A stretch of 64,000 nucleotides of DNA from CAWDZK01 sp963807005 (GTDB lineage Bacteria > Actinomycetota > Actinomycetes > JACCUZ01): positions 1 to 64,000 of the forward strand of contig CAWDZK010000001.1 in NCBI GenBank assembly GCA_963807005.1. Direction: 5' to 3'. The notes beneath the pieces were generated by a model. The model made no database searches and was not told the origin of the DNA. It saw only the letters and a list, made by a program, of their open reading frames with translations. Positions 41,996-49,221 of this stretch are shown here, piece after piece. Every line of letters starts with the position of its first letter. Position 1 is the stretch's first letter. The translations under genes and the position numbers were made by a program.

Positions 41996-43485
41996 ACGTC
42001 CTGTCCCCGACGGTCGAGGCGCTCGGCTACCTGGTCGCTGCGGTCTGCTTCATCCTCGCGCTCAAGGGGCTGTCGTCACCGGCGACCGCGCGGCGCGGCA
42101 ACTGGCTCGGCGCCGCCGGCGCGGTGCTGGCCTGTGTGGTGGTCTTCCTCGCCGAGGACCTCGACCACGTGGTGCCCATCCTGGTGGCCATCGGTGTCGG
42201 CACGGCGGTCGGCGTTCCCGCGGCGCGCCGGGTGGCCATGACCCAGATGCCGCAGCTGGTCGCGCTGTTCAACGGCGTCGGCGGCGCGGCGGCCGCGCTG
42301 GTCGCCGGGCTGGAGCTGACCGACCGGATCCAGCTGGAGGGGTCGTCCGCCACCATCCCGGCGCTTGCCGTCCACGGCGGCGGCTTCTTCGCGTACGCCG
42401 GCCAGTCCGACGTCATGGTGTCGGCCAGCGCGTCGACGTACATCGCCGCGGCGGCCGGCGCGTTCACGGTGCTGGTCGGCGCGGTCTCGTTCTCCGGCTC
42501 TTGCGTGACGTTCGCGAAGCTCCAGGACCTGATGACCGGGCGGCCGGTCGTCTTCCCCGGCGGTCCGGTCGCGATGGGCGGGGCCAGCCTGGTCGCGGTC
42601 GGGCTCGGTGCCGGTGTGGTCCTCGACGCGCAGGACAGCATCGTGTCGCCGTGGCTGCTGGTCCTGCTCGGCCTGGTCGCGCTCGTCGTCGGTGTGCTGT
42701 TCGTGCTGCCGGTCGGCGGCGCCGACGTACCCATCGTCATCTCGCTGCTCAACGCCTTCACCGGCCTGACCGTTGCGGCCAGCGGCTACGTGCTGGACAA
42801 CACCCTGCTGCTGGTGGCCGGCACCCTGGTGGGCGCCAGCGGCACGATCCTCACCCGGCTGATGGCCTCGGCCATGGGCCGATCCACCGCGTCGATCCTG
42901 TTCGGCGCCTTCCGCGGCGGGTCGACCGCCGGTTCGACCGAGGTCTCGGACCGGCCGGTCCGCTCGGCCAGCGCCGAGGACGTCGCGATCCTGCTGGCCT
43001 ACGCCCGCAAGGTGGTCATCGTGCCGGGCTACGGGCTGGCCGTCGCGCAGGCGCAGCACACGATCCACGAGCTGGTCGAGGCGCTGCAGGCCAAGGGCGT
43101 CCAGGTCGTCTACGGCATCCACCCGGTCGCCGGCCGGATGCCCGGGCACATGAACGTGCTGCTCGCCGAGGCCAACGTGCCCTACGAGCAGCTCAAGGAG
43201 ATGGACGAGGCCAACTCCGAGCTGCCCTCGACCGACGTGGCGCTGGTCGTCGGTGCCAACGACGTGGTGAACCCCGCCGCGAAGACCAGCCCCGGCAGCC
43301 CGATCTACGGCATGCCGATCCTCGACGTCGGCGACGCCAAGGCCGTCGTGTTCCTCAAGCGGTCGATGCGTCCTGGGTTCGCCGGCATCGAGAACGAGCT
43401 GCTCTACGAGCCGGGTACGACCCTGTTGTTCGGGGACGCCAAGGACTCGCTGACCAAGGTGCTGCAGTCGCTCAAGAGCCTCTAG
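41992..43485 (+). CDS. pntB: NAD(P) transhydrogenase beta subunit
   Basis: A 497-residue beta subunit: about nine membrane helices, then the NADP(H)-binding domain III from about 320 ('VVIVPGYGLAVAQAQHTIHE', 'IHPVAGRMPGHMNVLLAEA', 'VALVVGANDVVNPAA', 'YEPGTTLLFGDAKDS'). With the two alpha parts it forms the proton-driven NADPH-making transhydrogenase. Length and motifs are complete. Confidence 0.95.
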   Translation: MNVLSPTVEALGYLVAAVCFILALKGLSSPATARRGNWLGAAGAVLACVVVFLAEDLDHVVPILVAIGVGTAVGVPAARRVAMTQMPQLVALFNGVGGAAAALVAGLELTDRIQLEGSSATIPALAVHGGGFFAYAGQSDVMVSASASTYIAAAAGAFTVLVGAVSFSGSCVTFAKLQDLMTGRPVVFPGGPVAMGGASLVAVGLGAGVVLDAQDSIVSPWLLVLLGLVALVVGVLFVLPVGGADVPIVISLLNAFTGLTVAASGYVLDNTLLLVAGTLVGASGTILTRLMASAMGRSTASILFGAFRGGSTAGSTEVSDRPVRSASAEDVAILLAYARKVVIVPGYGLAVAQAQHTIHELVEALQAKGVQVVYGIHPVAGRMPGHMNVLLAEANVPYEQLKEMDEANSELPSTDVALVVGANDVVNPAAKTSPGSPIYGMPILDVGDAKAVVFLKRSMRPGFAGIENELLYEPGTTLLFGDAKDSLTKVLQSLKSL

Positions 43486-43499
43486 GGGGCTCAGTACCG

Positions 43500-44027
43500 C
43501 TAGAAGCCCTTGCGCATCTCGACCAGGTCGAAGTCGGTGCGCAGCGCGCCGGACGCCTCGTGGAACGGGAACGGCAGGTGCCGGCCGGTGCGGGCGTAGC
43601 CACGGCGTTCGTACCAGCCGATCAGCTCCTCCCGCAGGCTGATCACCGTGAGCGTCGCGGCCGTCGCCTCCCACAGCTCCCGGGTGGCGCGCTCGGCCGC
43701 CTCGAGGACGACCTTGCCGGTGCCGGTGCCCTGCTCGGCGGGATCGACGGCGAACATCCCGACGTACGCCGTGCCGCCGCGGTCGTCGGGTGCCTGCACC
43801 AGGGCGGAGCCGACCAGCCGCCCGTCGGCCTCGACCAGCACGAACCGGCTGCGCTCGTCGGCGACCAGCGCGGCGACCTGCTGCTCGCTGGACCGGGGGC
43901 CGGCCAGGATCTCGGCCTCGTTGGTCCACCCGGTGGCGGCGGCCGGACCGCGGTAGGCGCGCTCGACCAGGGCAGCGACCGCCGGCACGTCGGCCGGGGT
44001 GGCGGTGCGGATCTGGTGGTCGGGCAC
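43500..44027 (-). CDS. GNAT-family N-acetyltransferase
   Basis: A 175-residue acetyltransferase with the acetyl-CoA loop 'AVDPAEQGTGTGKVVLEAAE' (Q-x-x-G-x-G/A type) and 'ELIGWYERRGYARTGRH' near the end. Substrate unknown. Convergent with pntB, 14 bp apart. Confidence 0.85.
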   Translation of the reverse strand: MPDHQIRTATPADVPAVAALVERAYRGPAAATGWTNEAEILAGPRSSEQQVAALVADERSRFVLVEADGRLVGSALVQAPDDRGGTAYVGMFAVDPAEQGTGTGKVVLEAAERATRELWEATAATLTVISLREELIGWYERRGYARTGRHLPFPFHEASGALRTDFDLVEMRKGF

Positions 44028-44125
44028 CGGACGACCCTACGTGCGAGGACGTGGCCGGGCCCGCAGGGTCCGTGACCGAAACCCTGGGCACTCGTTGGAC
44101 GGGACAGACGACCTGCGGAGGGCTC

Positions 44126-44299
44126 ATGGGCAAGAAGCACGTCCGGCTGCGCGACGAGCTCGAGCGCGCCGGCCGACCCGAGGAGGACCACCGGTCACAG
44201 GACCGGAACGCGGGGGTGGCGATCGCCGTCCTGGCCGTCGTCGTCATCGGGCTGCTGGTCGCGATGGCGATGGGCGCCACCGACGCCCTGCGCCCCTGA
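44126..44299 (+). CDS. 57-residue single-helix membrane protein
   Basis: ATG 44126 behind TGCGGAGGG encodes a charged N-terminus (MGKKHVRLRDELERAGRPEE) and one membrane helix (about 31-51). The last two codons and stop run into a 16-bp tandem repeat. No family is recognised; the size and layout suggest a small membrane regulator or accessory subunit. Confidence 0.6.
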   Translation: MGKKHVRLRDELERAGRPEEDHRSQDRNAGVAIAVLAVVVIGLLVAMAMGATDALRP

Positions 44300-44335
44300 C
44301 CCCCTGCGCCCCTGACCCCCTGCGCCCCTGACCCG
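44288..44335. repeat. 16-bp tandem repeat, three units
   Basis: Three head-to-tail copies of CTGCGCCCCTGACCCC. The first unit contains the stop codon of the 57-residue gene, and further in-frame TGA codons occur in the later units. Probably slippage. Confidence 0.85.
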
Positions 44336-44345
44336 GCCCTCTTCT

Positions 44346-44418
44346 GCTCGTTTGCGACCTGCCTCCCCGACACGCCGACGGAACGTCGGCGTGTCGGGGG
44401 CAGAGGTCGCAAACGAGC
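44346..44418. repeat. long inverted repeat / 73-nt hairpin
   Basis: Arms of 34 bp (44346-44379 and 44385-44418) around GGAAC, with only a short mismatched patch near 44361-44364. It sits between convergent genes and can act as a bidirectional terminator, but the stem is much longer than needed. The arms read GCTCGTTTGCGACCT outward and GACACGCCGAC inward. Confidence 0.8.
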
Positions 44419-44446
44419 GAACGTCGGGGGGAGAGCCGGCCTGCAG

Positions 44447-44983
44447 TCAGGGGACCCAGGGGGTGGGAGCGTGGTTGCCCGCACCCGTCGGCCGGCCGAA
44501 GAGCAGGTCGCAGATCTCCAGGTACAGCCCGTCCGGGTCGGGCAGGTGGGTGATCCGGCGCAGCGCCTGGTCCCGACCGGCCGACTCGAGGACCAGCTCG
44601 CCGTAGCCGAGCAGCCGGCCCAGCGGCGGCCGCGAGTAGCTCATGTCGGTGACCTTGATCAGCGGCATCATCGCCACCTTGCGCGTGACCAGCCCGGTCC
44701 GCACCAGCAGGCGCCGGTCGGTGACGACGAACCAGTCCTCCCGCCACTCCAGCACCCGCCAGGCGAGCCGAGCAATCAGCACGACCCAGCCGGCCAGCAG
44801 CACCTCGCGCACGTACGGGACCATCGGCAGCACCTGGTCCAGCCACATCAGCAGCACCAGCCCGGCGACGGCGCCCAGGGCCGGTTCGGCCAGCCGGGCC
44901 CAGTGCCGACGGACGGCCAGCACCCGCTCCTCGGCGGGCAGCAGGAAGCGCTCCAGACCGCGGAAGCCGGCCGGCCCGGGCAC
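44447..44983 (-). CDS. PH-domain membrane protein (YdbS/YdbT-like)
   Basis: A 178-residue protein: N-terminal 'LERFLLPAEERVLAVRRHW', two close membrane helices (about 38-80), then a bacterial PH domain (bPH2) 'EDWFVVTDRRLLVRTGLVTR' to 'VLESAGRDQALRRITHLPDP'. The GTG at 44983, 6 bp after the previous gene, is the likely start. Function unknown; it is cotranscribed with the 55-residue membrane protein. Confidence 0.8.
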   Translation of the reverse strand: MPGPAGFRGLERFLLPAEERVLAVRRHWARLAEPALGAVAGLVLLMWLDQVLPMVPYVREVLLAGWVVLIARLAWRVLEWREDWFVVTDRRLLVRTGLVTRKVAMMPLIKVTDMSYSRPPLGRLLGYGELVLESAGRDQALRRITHLPDPDGLYLEICDLLFGRPTGAGNHAPTPWVP

Positions 44984-44988
44984 CGGCC

Positions 44989-45156
44989 TCAGCGCACCAC
45001 GGCGTCGAAGAACGCCCCGAGACTGGTCCCGGCCGCGCTCACCCCGCCGAAGGCGACCTTGACCATGTCCGCGGCCTTGGCCGGGCTCATGATGATCGTG
45101 TAGACGACGAACGCGATGCCCAGCCACAGCAGGAGGCGGCGGGTCGTGGCGGCCAT
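44989..45156 (-). CDS. 55-residue membrane protein
   Basis: ATG 45156 with GAGGAG upstream. One membrane helix ('LLLWLGIAFVVYTIIMSPA') and a second weakly hydrophobic segment. It is 5 bp upstream of the PH-domain gene, so they form a two-gene unit. No function known. Confidence 0.65.
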   Translation of the reverse strand: MAATTRRLLLWLGIAFVVYTIIMSPAKAADMVKVAFGGVSAAGTSLGAFFDAVVR

Positions 45157-45257
45157 GGGTGCTCCTCGACGAAACGGGACGAACCACTCACAATGCCGCA
45201 AAACGACCTGCAGTGGCGGTTCCGCCACGCCCCTCGGGGGCACCTCGCGCGGTCGGC

Positions 45258-45896
45258 TCAGACGACGCCGTACAGCCGGTCGCCCGCGTCGCCGAGCCCC
45301 GGAACGATGTAGCCGAGCTCGTTGAGCCGCTCGTCCAGGCCGGCCGTGACCACCTGCACCGGCACCGACGAACCGCCGAAGGCGTCGGCCATGGCCTGCA
45401 GCCCCTCCGGTGCCGCGAGCAGGCAGATCGCGGTGATGTCGTCGGCTCCGCGCTCCAGCAGGAAGTTGATCGCGGCAACCAGCGTCCCGCCGGTCGCCAG
45501 CATGGGGTCCAGCACGTAGCACTGGCGGCCGGACAGGTCGTCCGGCAGCCGGGTGGCGTACGTCGAGGCCTGCAGGGTCTCCTCGTCGCGGATCATCCCG
45601 AGGAACCCGACCTCGGCGGTCGGCACCAGCCGGACCATGCCGTCGAGCATGCCGAGCCCGGCCCGCAGGATCGGGACCACCAGCGGCTTCGGGGTCGCCA
45701 GCCGGACGCCGGTGGTCGGCGCCACGGGCGTCGTGATCTCGACCGGCTCGGTGCGGACGTCCCGGGTCGCCTCGTAGGCGAGCAGGGTGACCAGCTCGTC
45801 GGCGAGCCGGCGGAACGTGGGCGAGTCGGTGCGCTCGTCGCGCAGGGCTGTGAGCTTGTGGGCGATCAGGGGGTGGTCGGCGACGTGGGTCCGCAT
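45258..45896 (-). CDS. upp: uracil phosphoribosyltransferase
   Basis: A 212-residue enzyme of uracil salvage (uracil + PRPP to UMP). Visible: 'VVPILRAGLGMLDGMVRLVP', the PRPP loop 'CYVLDPMLATGGTLVAAINF', and the uracil-binding 'YIVPGLGDAGDRLYG'. ATG 45896 is supported by the conserved start 'MRTHVADHPLIAHKLTALRD'; the frame further upstream is antisense. Divergent from the tadA cluster. Confidence 0.95.
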   Translation of the reverse strand: MRTHVADHPLIAHKLTALRDERTDSPTFRRLADELVTLLAYEATRDVRTEPVEITTPVAPTTGVRLATPKPLVVPILRAGLGMLDGMVRLVPTAEVGFLGMIRDEETLQASTYATRLPDDLSGRQCYVLDPMLATGGTLVAAINFLLERGADDITAICLLAAPEGLQAMADAFGGSSVPVQVVTAGLDERLNELGYIVPGLGDAGDRLYGVV

Positions 45897-46029
45897 GGCA
45901 GCACAACCTAGTGGCCGGGGCGGCCGGGCTGCCCTCTGCCGCTCGCCGCGGAACTCTGCGACGATGCCCGGCAGGCGCAGGGGCGCCGTCACGGGACGGC
46001 CGGGGGCTGGCGACGGAGGAGGCGAGGCC

Positions 46030-46506
46030 ATGGACACCCTGGTCGACTTCGCCGTGGTGGTGTTCCGCGAGGACGGGCAGTGGCAGCTCGGCGCGCTGCC
46101 GCACCGGGCGGCCGAGACGCTGGCCGGCCTGGTGGCCGCCGTGCGCCAGCAGCCGAGCGAGGGTCCCTGCTTCGCCCTCAGCTCCTACGGCGACGACTTC
46201 TTCCTGGCTGTCCGCCCGGACGGCGAGGAGGTCCGGCTGATGCTCTCCGACGCCACCGCCGCCGACGAGTGGCCGATCGCTGCCGAGGTCCTGGAGGCGT
46301 TGGACGAGCCCGAGCCCGAGGACGACGACGAGGCCGAGCCGGTCGGGGACGTGGACATCTTCGCCGACCTCGGCATGGACGCCGACGACCTCGAGGAGCT
46401 CTGCTCCGACCTGGAGCTCTACCCCGACGAGGTGCTCGAGCAGGTGGCGGCGCGGATCGGCTTCGGGCCGCAGTTCGCGACCGTCATGGCCGACGACCTC
46501 ACCTGA
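46030..46506 (+). CDS. tadA-associated acidic protein 1
   Basis: A 158-residue protein found beside tadA in actinobacteria (putative tRNA adenosine deaminase-associated family). Very acidic centre (EPEPEDDDEAEP, about 96-107), then 'FADLGMDADDLEELCSDLEL'. ATG with GGAGGAGGCGAG upstream. Presumed partner or modulator of TadA; no activity is known. Confidence 0.85.
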   Translation: MDTLVDFAVVVFREDGQWQLGALPHRAAETLAGLVAAVRQQPSEGPCFALSSYGDDFFLAVRPDGEEVRLMLSDATAADEWPIAAEVLEALDEPEPEDDDEAEPVGDVDIFADLGMDADDLEELCSDLELYPDEVLEQVAARIGFGPQFATVMADDLT

Positions 46507-46592
46507 CCGCTGACCTGTCCCGACCGTCCCGACCGCCCCGACCAGCCCGCCCGTCACCCGACCCCGCGCCGAGAAGACCTCCGGAGGAAGGC

Positions 46593-47045
46593 TTGCCCTA
46601 CTTCACCGCCGTCCTGGCCCGTGAAGGCAAGGCCTGGACCACGCACGACCTCGACGTCGACACCGCCGCCGACCTCGCCGAGCTCACCTCCGAGCTGCGG
46701 GCGCTGGTCGACGGTGGCGACGAGCCGGTGCTGCTGTTCGTGGAGCGGGAGGACGCCTGGTGGGCGGTCGTCCGCGTCGACGGCGACGAGGACCCGCGGG
46801 TGTTCGTCTCGGACGTGGCCGGCGCCGCCGCCTCCCGGTACGCCGACATGCTCGCCGTCGTGGACGAGGAGGGCGTGGACCCCGAGCCCGGCACCTGCGG
46901 CGGCGATCTCGACCTGCTCGGCGACCTGGGCACCCCGCCGGAGCGGCTGCGGGAGATGTGCGACGACGAGGTCATCCCGATGGACGCCCTGGCGGCGGTG
47001 GCCGAGGCGGCCGGCTTCGCCGAGGCCCTCGACGCGCTCCGCTGA
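46593..47045 (+). CDS. tadA-associated acidic protein 2
   Basis: A 150-residue paralogue of the preceding protein: 'MPYFTAVLAREGKAWTTHDL' and the matching C-terminal 'LDLLGDLGTPPERLREMCDD'. It starts at TTG 46593 directly behind CCGGAGGAAGG; no ATG or GTG fits. Twelve bp before tadA, so likely cotranslated. Confidence 0.8.
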   Translation: MPYFTAVLAREGKAWTTHDLDVDTAADLAELTSELRALVDGGDEPVLLFVEREDAWWAVVRVDGDEDPRVFVSDVAGAAASRYADMLAVVDEEGVDPEPGTCGGDLDLLGDLGTPPERLREMCDDEVIPMDALAAVAEAAGFAEALDALR

Positions 47046-47057
47046 CGCCCACGGCTG

Positions 47058-47567
47058 GTGGCGCCCGTGACCTCTGACGCCGGCCGGTACGACGGCTGGA
47101 TGCGGCGCGCCCTGGACGAGGCGGCCCACGCCCTGCCGTCCGGCGACGTGCCGATCGGTGCCGTCGTCGTCGGCCCGGACGGCGACGTGCTCGGTCGCGG
47201 ACACAACGTGCGCGAGGCGGACGGCGACCCGACCGGTCACGCGGAGATCCTGGCCCTGCGCGCCGCCGCGGCCCGGGTCGGGGAGTGGCGGCTGACCGGC
47301 TGCACCCTGGTGGTCACCCTGGAGCCCTGCACGATGTGCGCAGGCGCCTTGGTGCTGGCCCGGGTGGCCCGGCTCGTCTACGGCGCCGACGACCCGAAGG
47401 CCGGCGCCGTCGGATCGCTGTGGGACGTGGTGCGCGACCGGCGCCTCAACCACCGGCCCGAGGTGGTGGGCGGCGTGCTCGCCGAGGAGTCCGGCGACCT
47501 GCTGCGGGCGTTCTTCCGCGACCAGCGGGCCGGAGGGCCGGACGGCGGCGCCGCCACCGTCCGGTAA
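47058..47567 (+). CDS. tadA: tRNA adenosine(34) deaminase
   Basis: A 169-residue deaminase with zinc motifs GHAEI (His, Glu) and 'LEPCTMCAGALV' (PCxxC). It converts A34 of tRNA-Arg(ACG) to inosine, and the tRNA-Arg(ACG) at the left edge of the window is its expected substrate. GTG 47058 or GTG 47067 starts. The TAA stop overlaps the -10 box of the following tRNA gene. Confidence 0.93.
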   Translation: MAPVTSDAGRYDGWMRRALDEAAHALPSGDVPIGAVVVGPDGDVLGRGHNVREADGDPTGHAEILALRAAAARVGEWRLTGCTLVVTLEPCTMCAGALVLARVARLVYGADDPKAGAVGSLWDVVRDRRLNHRPEVVGGVLAEESGDLLRAFFRDQRAGGPDGGAATVR

Positions 47568-47570
47568 TCT
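47565..47570 (+). promoter_or_regulatory. -10 box of tRNA-Ser(CGA) overlapping the tadA stop
   Basis: TAATCT ends 7 bp before the tRNA 5' end, and its TAA is the tadA stop codon. The -35 would lie in tadA coding sequence and is not clear. Confidence 0.4.
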
Positions 47571-47577
47571 CTGCGGC

Positions 47578-47667
47578 GGTGGCGTGTCCGAGCGGCCGAA
47601 GGAGCACGCCTCGAAAGCGTGTGACGGTGCAAGCCGTCCGTGGGTTCAAATCCCACCGCCACCGCCA
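47578..47667 (+). tRNA. tRNA-Ser(CGA)
   Basis: Complete serine tRNA: acceptor GGTGGCG / CGCCACC, long variable arm, anticodon CGA at 47612-47614, T arm GTGGG TTCAAAT CCCAC, discriminator G47664 and encoded CCA. Its 3' end from 47644 is the left copy of a 30-bp repeat whose other copy is at 55197, so an element has integrated into it without destroying the tRNA. Confidence 0.95.
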
Positions 47668-47673
47668 GCCGTC
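47644..47673 (+). repeat. attL: 30-bp direct repeat (tRNA-Ser 3' end)
   Basis: Identical over 30 bp to 55197-55226, diverging at both flanks. It begins in the T loop (GTTCAAATCCC) and extends past CCA into AGCCGTC. Confidence 0.9.
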
Positions 47674-47734
47674 GGCGACATTCCCGCAGGTCAGAGGCCT
47701 GTGGGGTGTCGCCGAAGCGCCGCCCACATGCCTC

Positions 47735-47757
47735 TGGTCACAGGAATGGTCACGGGA
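47735..47757 (+). repeat. 23-bp repeat near attL, possible integrase arm site
   Basis: TGGTCACAGGAATGGTCACG plus GGA; each copy itself contains two GGTCAC 12 bp apart. A second copy with one mismatch is at 55058-55080, in the same orientation and about 120 bp inside attR. The first copy overlaps the 3' side of the integrase gene by none; it ends 15 bp short of it. Confidence 0.55.
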
Positions 47758-47771
47758 GCTCCCGCGAGGCA

Positions 47772-48956
47772 CTACTCCTGGTCGCCGACCACCAGTGCTG
47801 CCACCCGAGCTGCCGCCATCGCCTGCATGTCCAGGTCGACGTGGGAGTACGTGTCCAGCGTGATCGACACGTTGGCATGACCCAGACGTTCCTGGACTAC
47901 CCGAGGGTGCACGCCGGCTCTCAGCGCCAACGTCGCATGGGTGTGCCGGAGGTCGTGCAACCGGATCTTGGGAAGCCCGAGCCGGCGCACGTGCCGGCCG
48001 AAGTAGTACGAGAACGTCTTGGGATGCAGCGGTCGGCCGTCCTCGAGGCAGCAGACAAGGTCACCGTCCTGGTACGCGCCACCAGCGGCCAATCGCTCCT
48101 GTAGCTGGCGGCTTCGGTGGGCGCGAAGTGCCGACACGGTCGTCGGGTCCAGCGCAATCTGTCGACGGCCCTTGCCGGTCTTGGGCGTGCCCCATGCCAT
48201 GCCTGGCTCGCCGGTGCGCTGAACGTCTGTGGTGATCAAGGTGCGGATGATCGTGAGGCGGCCGGCATCCAAGTCGATGTCTGCCCAGCGCAGCCCGAGC
48301 ACCTCGCCTCGGCGCATGCCGGTAGTGGCCAGAAGCCACCACGCTCCGGCGAGCCGGTCGTCCTCTATCCCACCCAGGAACGTCGCCAGCTCTCCTGCCT
48401 TCCAGGTCTTCATTTCGGGCTTGCCCGACGGCCGTGGCGGATCAGCAGCGTCGGCGGGATTGCGCACGAGCGCGTGCCAACGAACGGCGTCCCGGAGAGC
48501 TCGGTGCAGAATCGTGGCGACGTAGGCGACCGAGCGGGGTGACAACGGGCGGTGCTCGTCATCGCCAGCCAGCAGTAGGGCGTACAACGCGTTCAAGTCC
48601 GCCGGACCGAGCTGCTGCAGTCGTCTCCGCCCGATGGCGCGCCCACTCACGTGAAGCCGTACGTTTCGCCGGTAGGACTCGAAGGTCGACGGCTTGATCG
48701 TGTGCTCGATCGCAGGTAGCCAAGTCTCCGACAGGAAGGCAGCGACGGTCTGACGCTTCGGCTCCACGTATGCGCGGTCATCGACCGACGTCAGGACGCG
48801 CGTCAGCTCGCGTTGAGCGCCGCGCCTCGTCGTGAAGCCACGACGTCGCGTCTGGCGGCGCTCGCCACCCGGCTGGGTGATGTCGACGACGAAGAACCAT
48901 GTGCCGTTGACCGATTGACGAATGCTGCCCCGGCGACCCGTGCCCGCATGTCCCAC
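47772..48956 (-). CDS. tyrosine recombinase / site-specific integrase
   Basis: A 394-residue phage-type integrase: N-terminal basic arm-binding domain (1-60), SAM-like core-binding domain (68-170), and catalytic domain with Arg215 (TGMRRGEVLGLRW), His334 and Arg337 (HDLRHTH), His360 (RLGHANV) and nucleophile Tyr370 (DTYSHV). GTG 48956 has AAGGAGG upstream and is preferred over the longer frame from 49076. The gene ends about 100 bp from attL, the usual layout, and presumably drives integration into tRNA-Ser. Confidence 0.93.
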   Translation of the reverse strand: MGHAGTGRRGSIRQSVNGTWFFVVDITQPGGERRQTRRRGFTTRRGAQRELTRVLTSVDDRAYVEPKRQTVAAFLSETWLPAIEHTIKPSTFESYRRNVRLHVSGRAIGRRRLQQLGPADLNALYALLLAGDDEHRPLSPRSVAYVATILHRALRDAVRWHALVRNPADAADPPRPSGKPEMKTWKAGELATFLGGIEDDRLAGAWWLLATTGMRRGEVLGLRWADIDLDAGRLTIIRTLITTDVQRTGEPGMAWGTPKTGKGRRQIALDPTTVSALRAHRSRQLQERLAAGGAYQDGDLVCCLEDGRPLHPKTFSYYFGRHVRRLGLPKIRLHDLRHTHATLALRAGVHPRVVQERLGHANVSITLDTYSHVDLDMQAMAAARVAALVVGDQE

Positions 48957-49023
48957 AGCTGCCTCCTTGCGGCATTGCCAGGCGTCCGACCGCGGTCGGC
49001 CAGCCACACCGGCGACTTCGCCG

Positions 49024-49221
49024 TCAGCTGGCGGCGATGTCTTCCCGGTCGCCCCGAAGCGCGGCGACGAGGCCAAGGAGCGCGTCGGTGGGGATGCGCC
49101 GGCAGGCTCCGATGTGGACGGACTCGAGGATGCCGTCCTGCATCAGTTCGTACAGCTTGGAGCGGCCGATGCCAAGGGCTCTGGCCGCCTCGATCGGGGT
49201 GAGGAGCAGCTGGTCGGTCAT
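49024..49221 (-). CDS. excisionase-like helix-turn-helix protein
   Basis: A 65-residue MerR/Xis-type HTH: 'LLTPIEAARALGIGRSKLYE' followed by 'SVHIGACRRIPTDALLGLVA'. ATG 49221 overlaps the relaxase stop (ATGA) and has GAAGGGA upstream. Lies 67 bp before the integrase. Likely the recombination directionality factor. Confidence 0.85.
   Translation of the reverse strand: MTDQLLLTPIEAARALGIGRSKLYELMQDGILESVHIGACRRIPTDALLGLVAALRGDREDIAAS

Noticed and set aside
44288..44335. CRISPR-like short repeat
   Set aside because: Units are directly adjacent without spacers and there are no cas genes.
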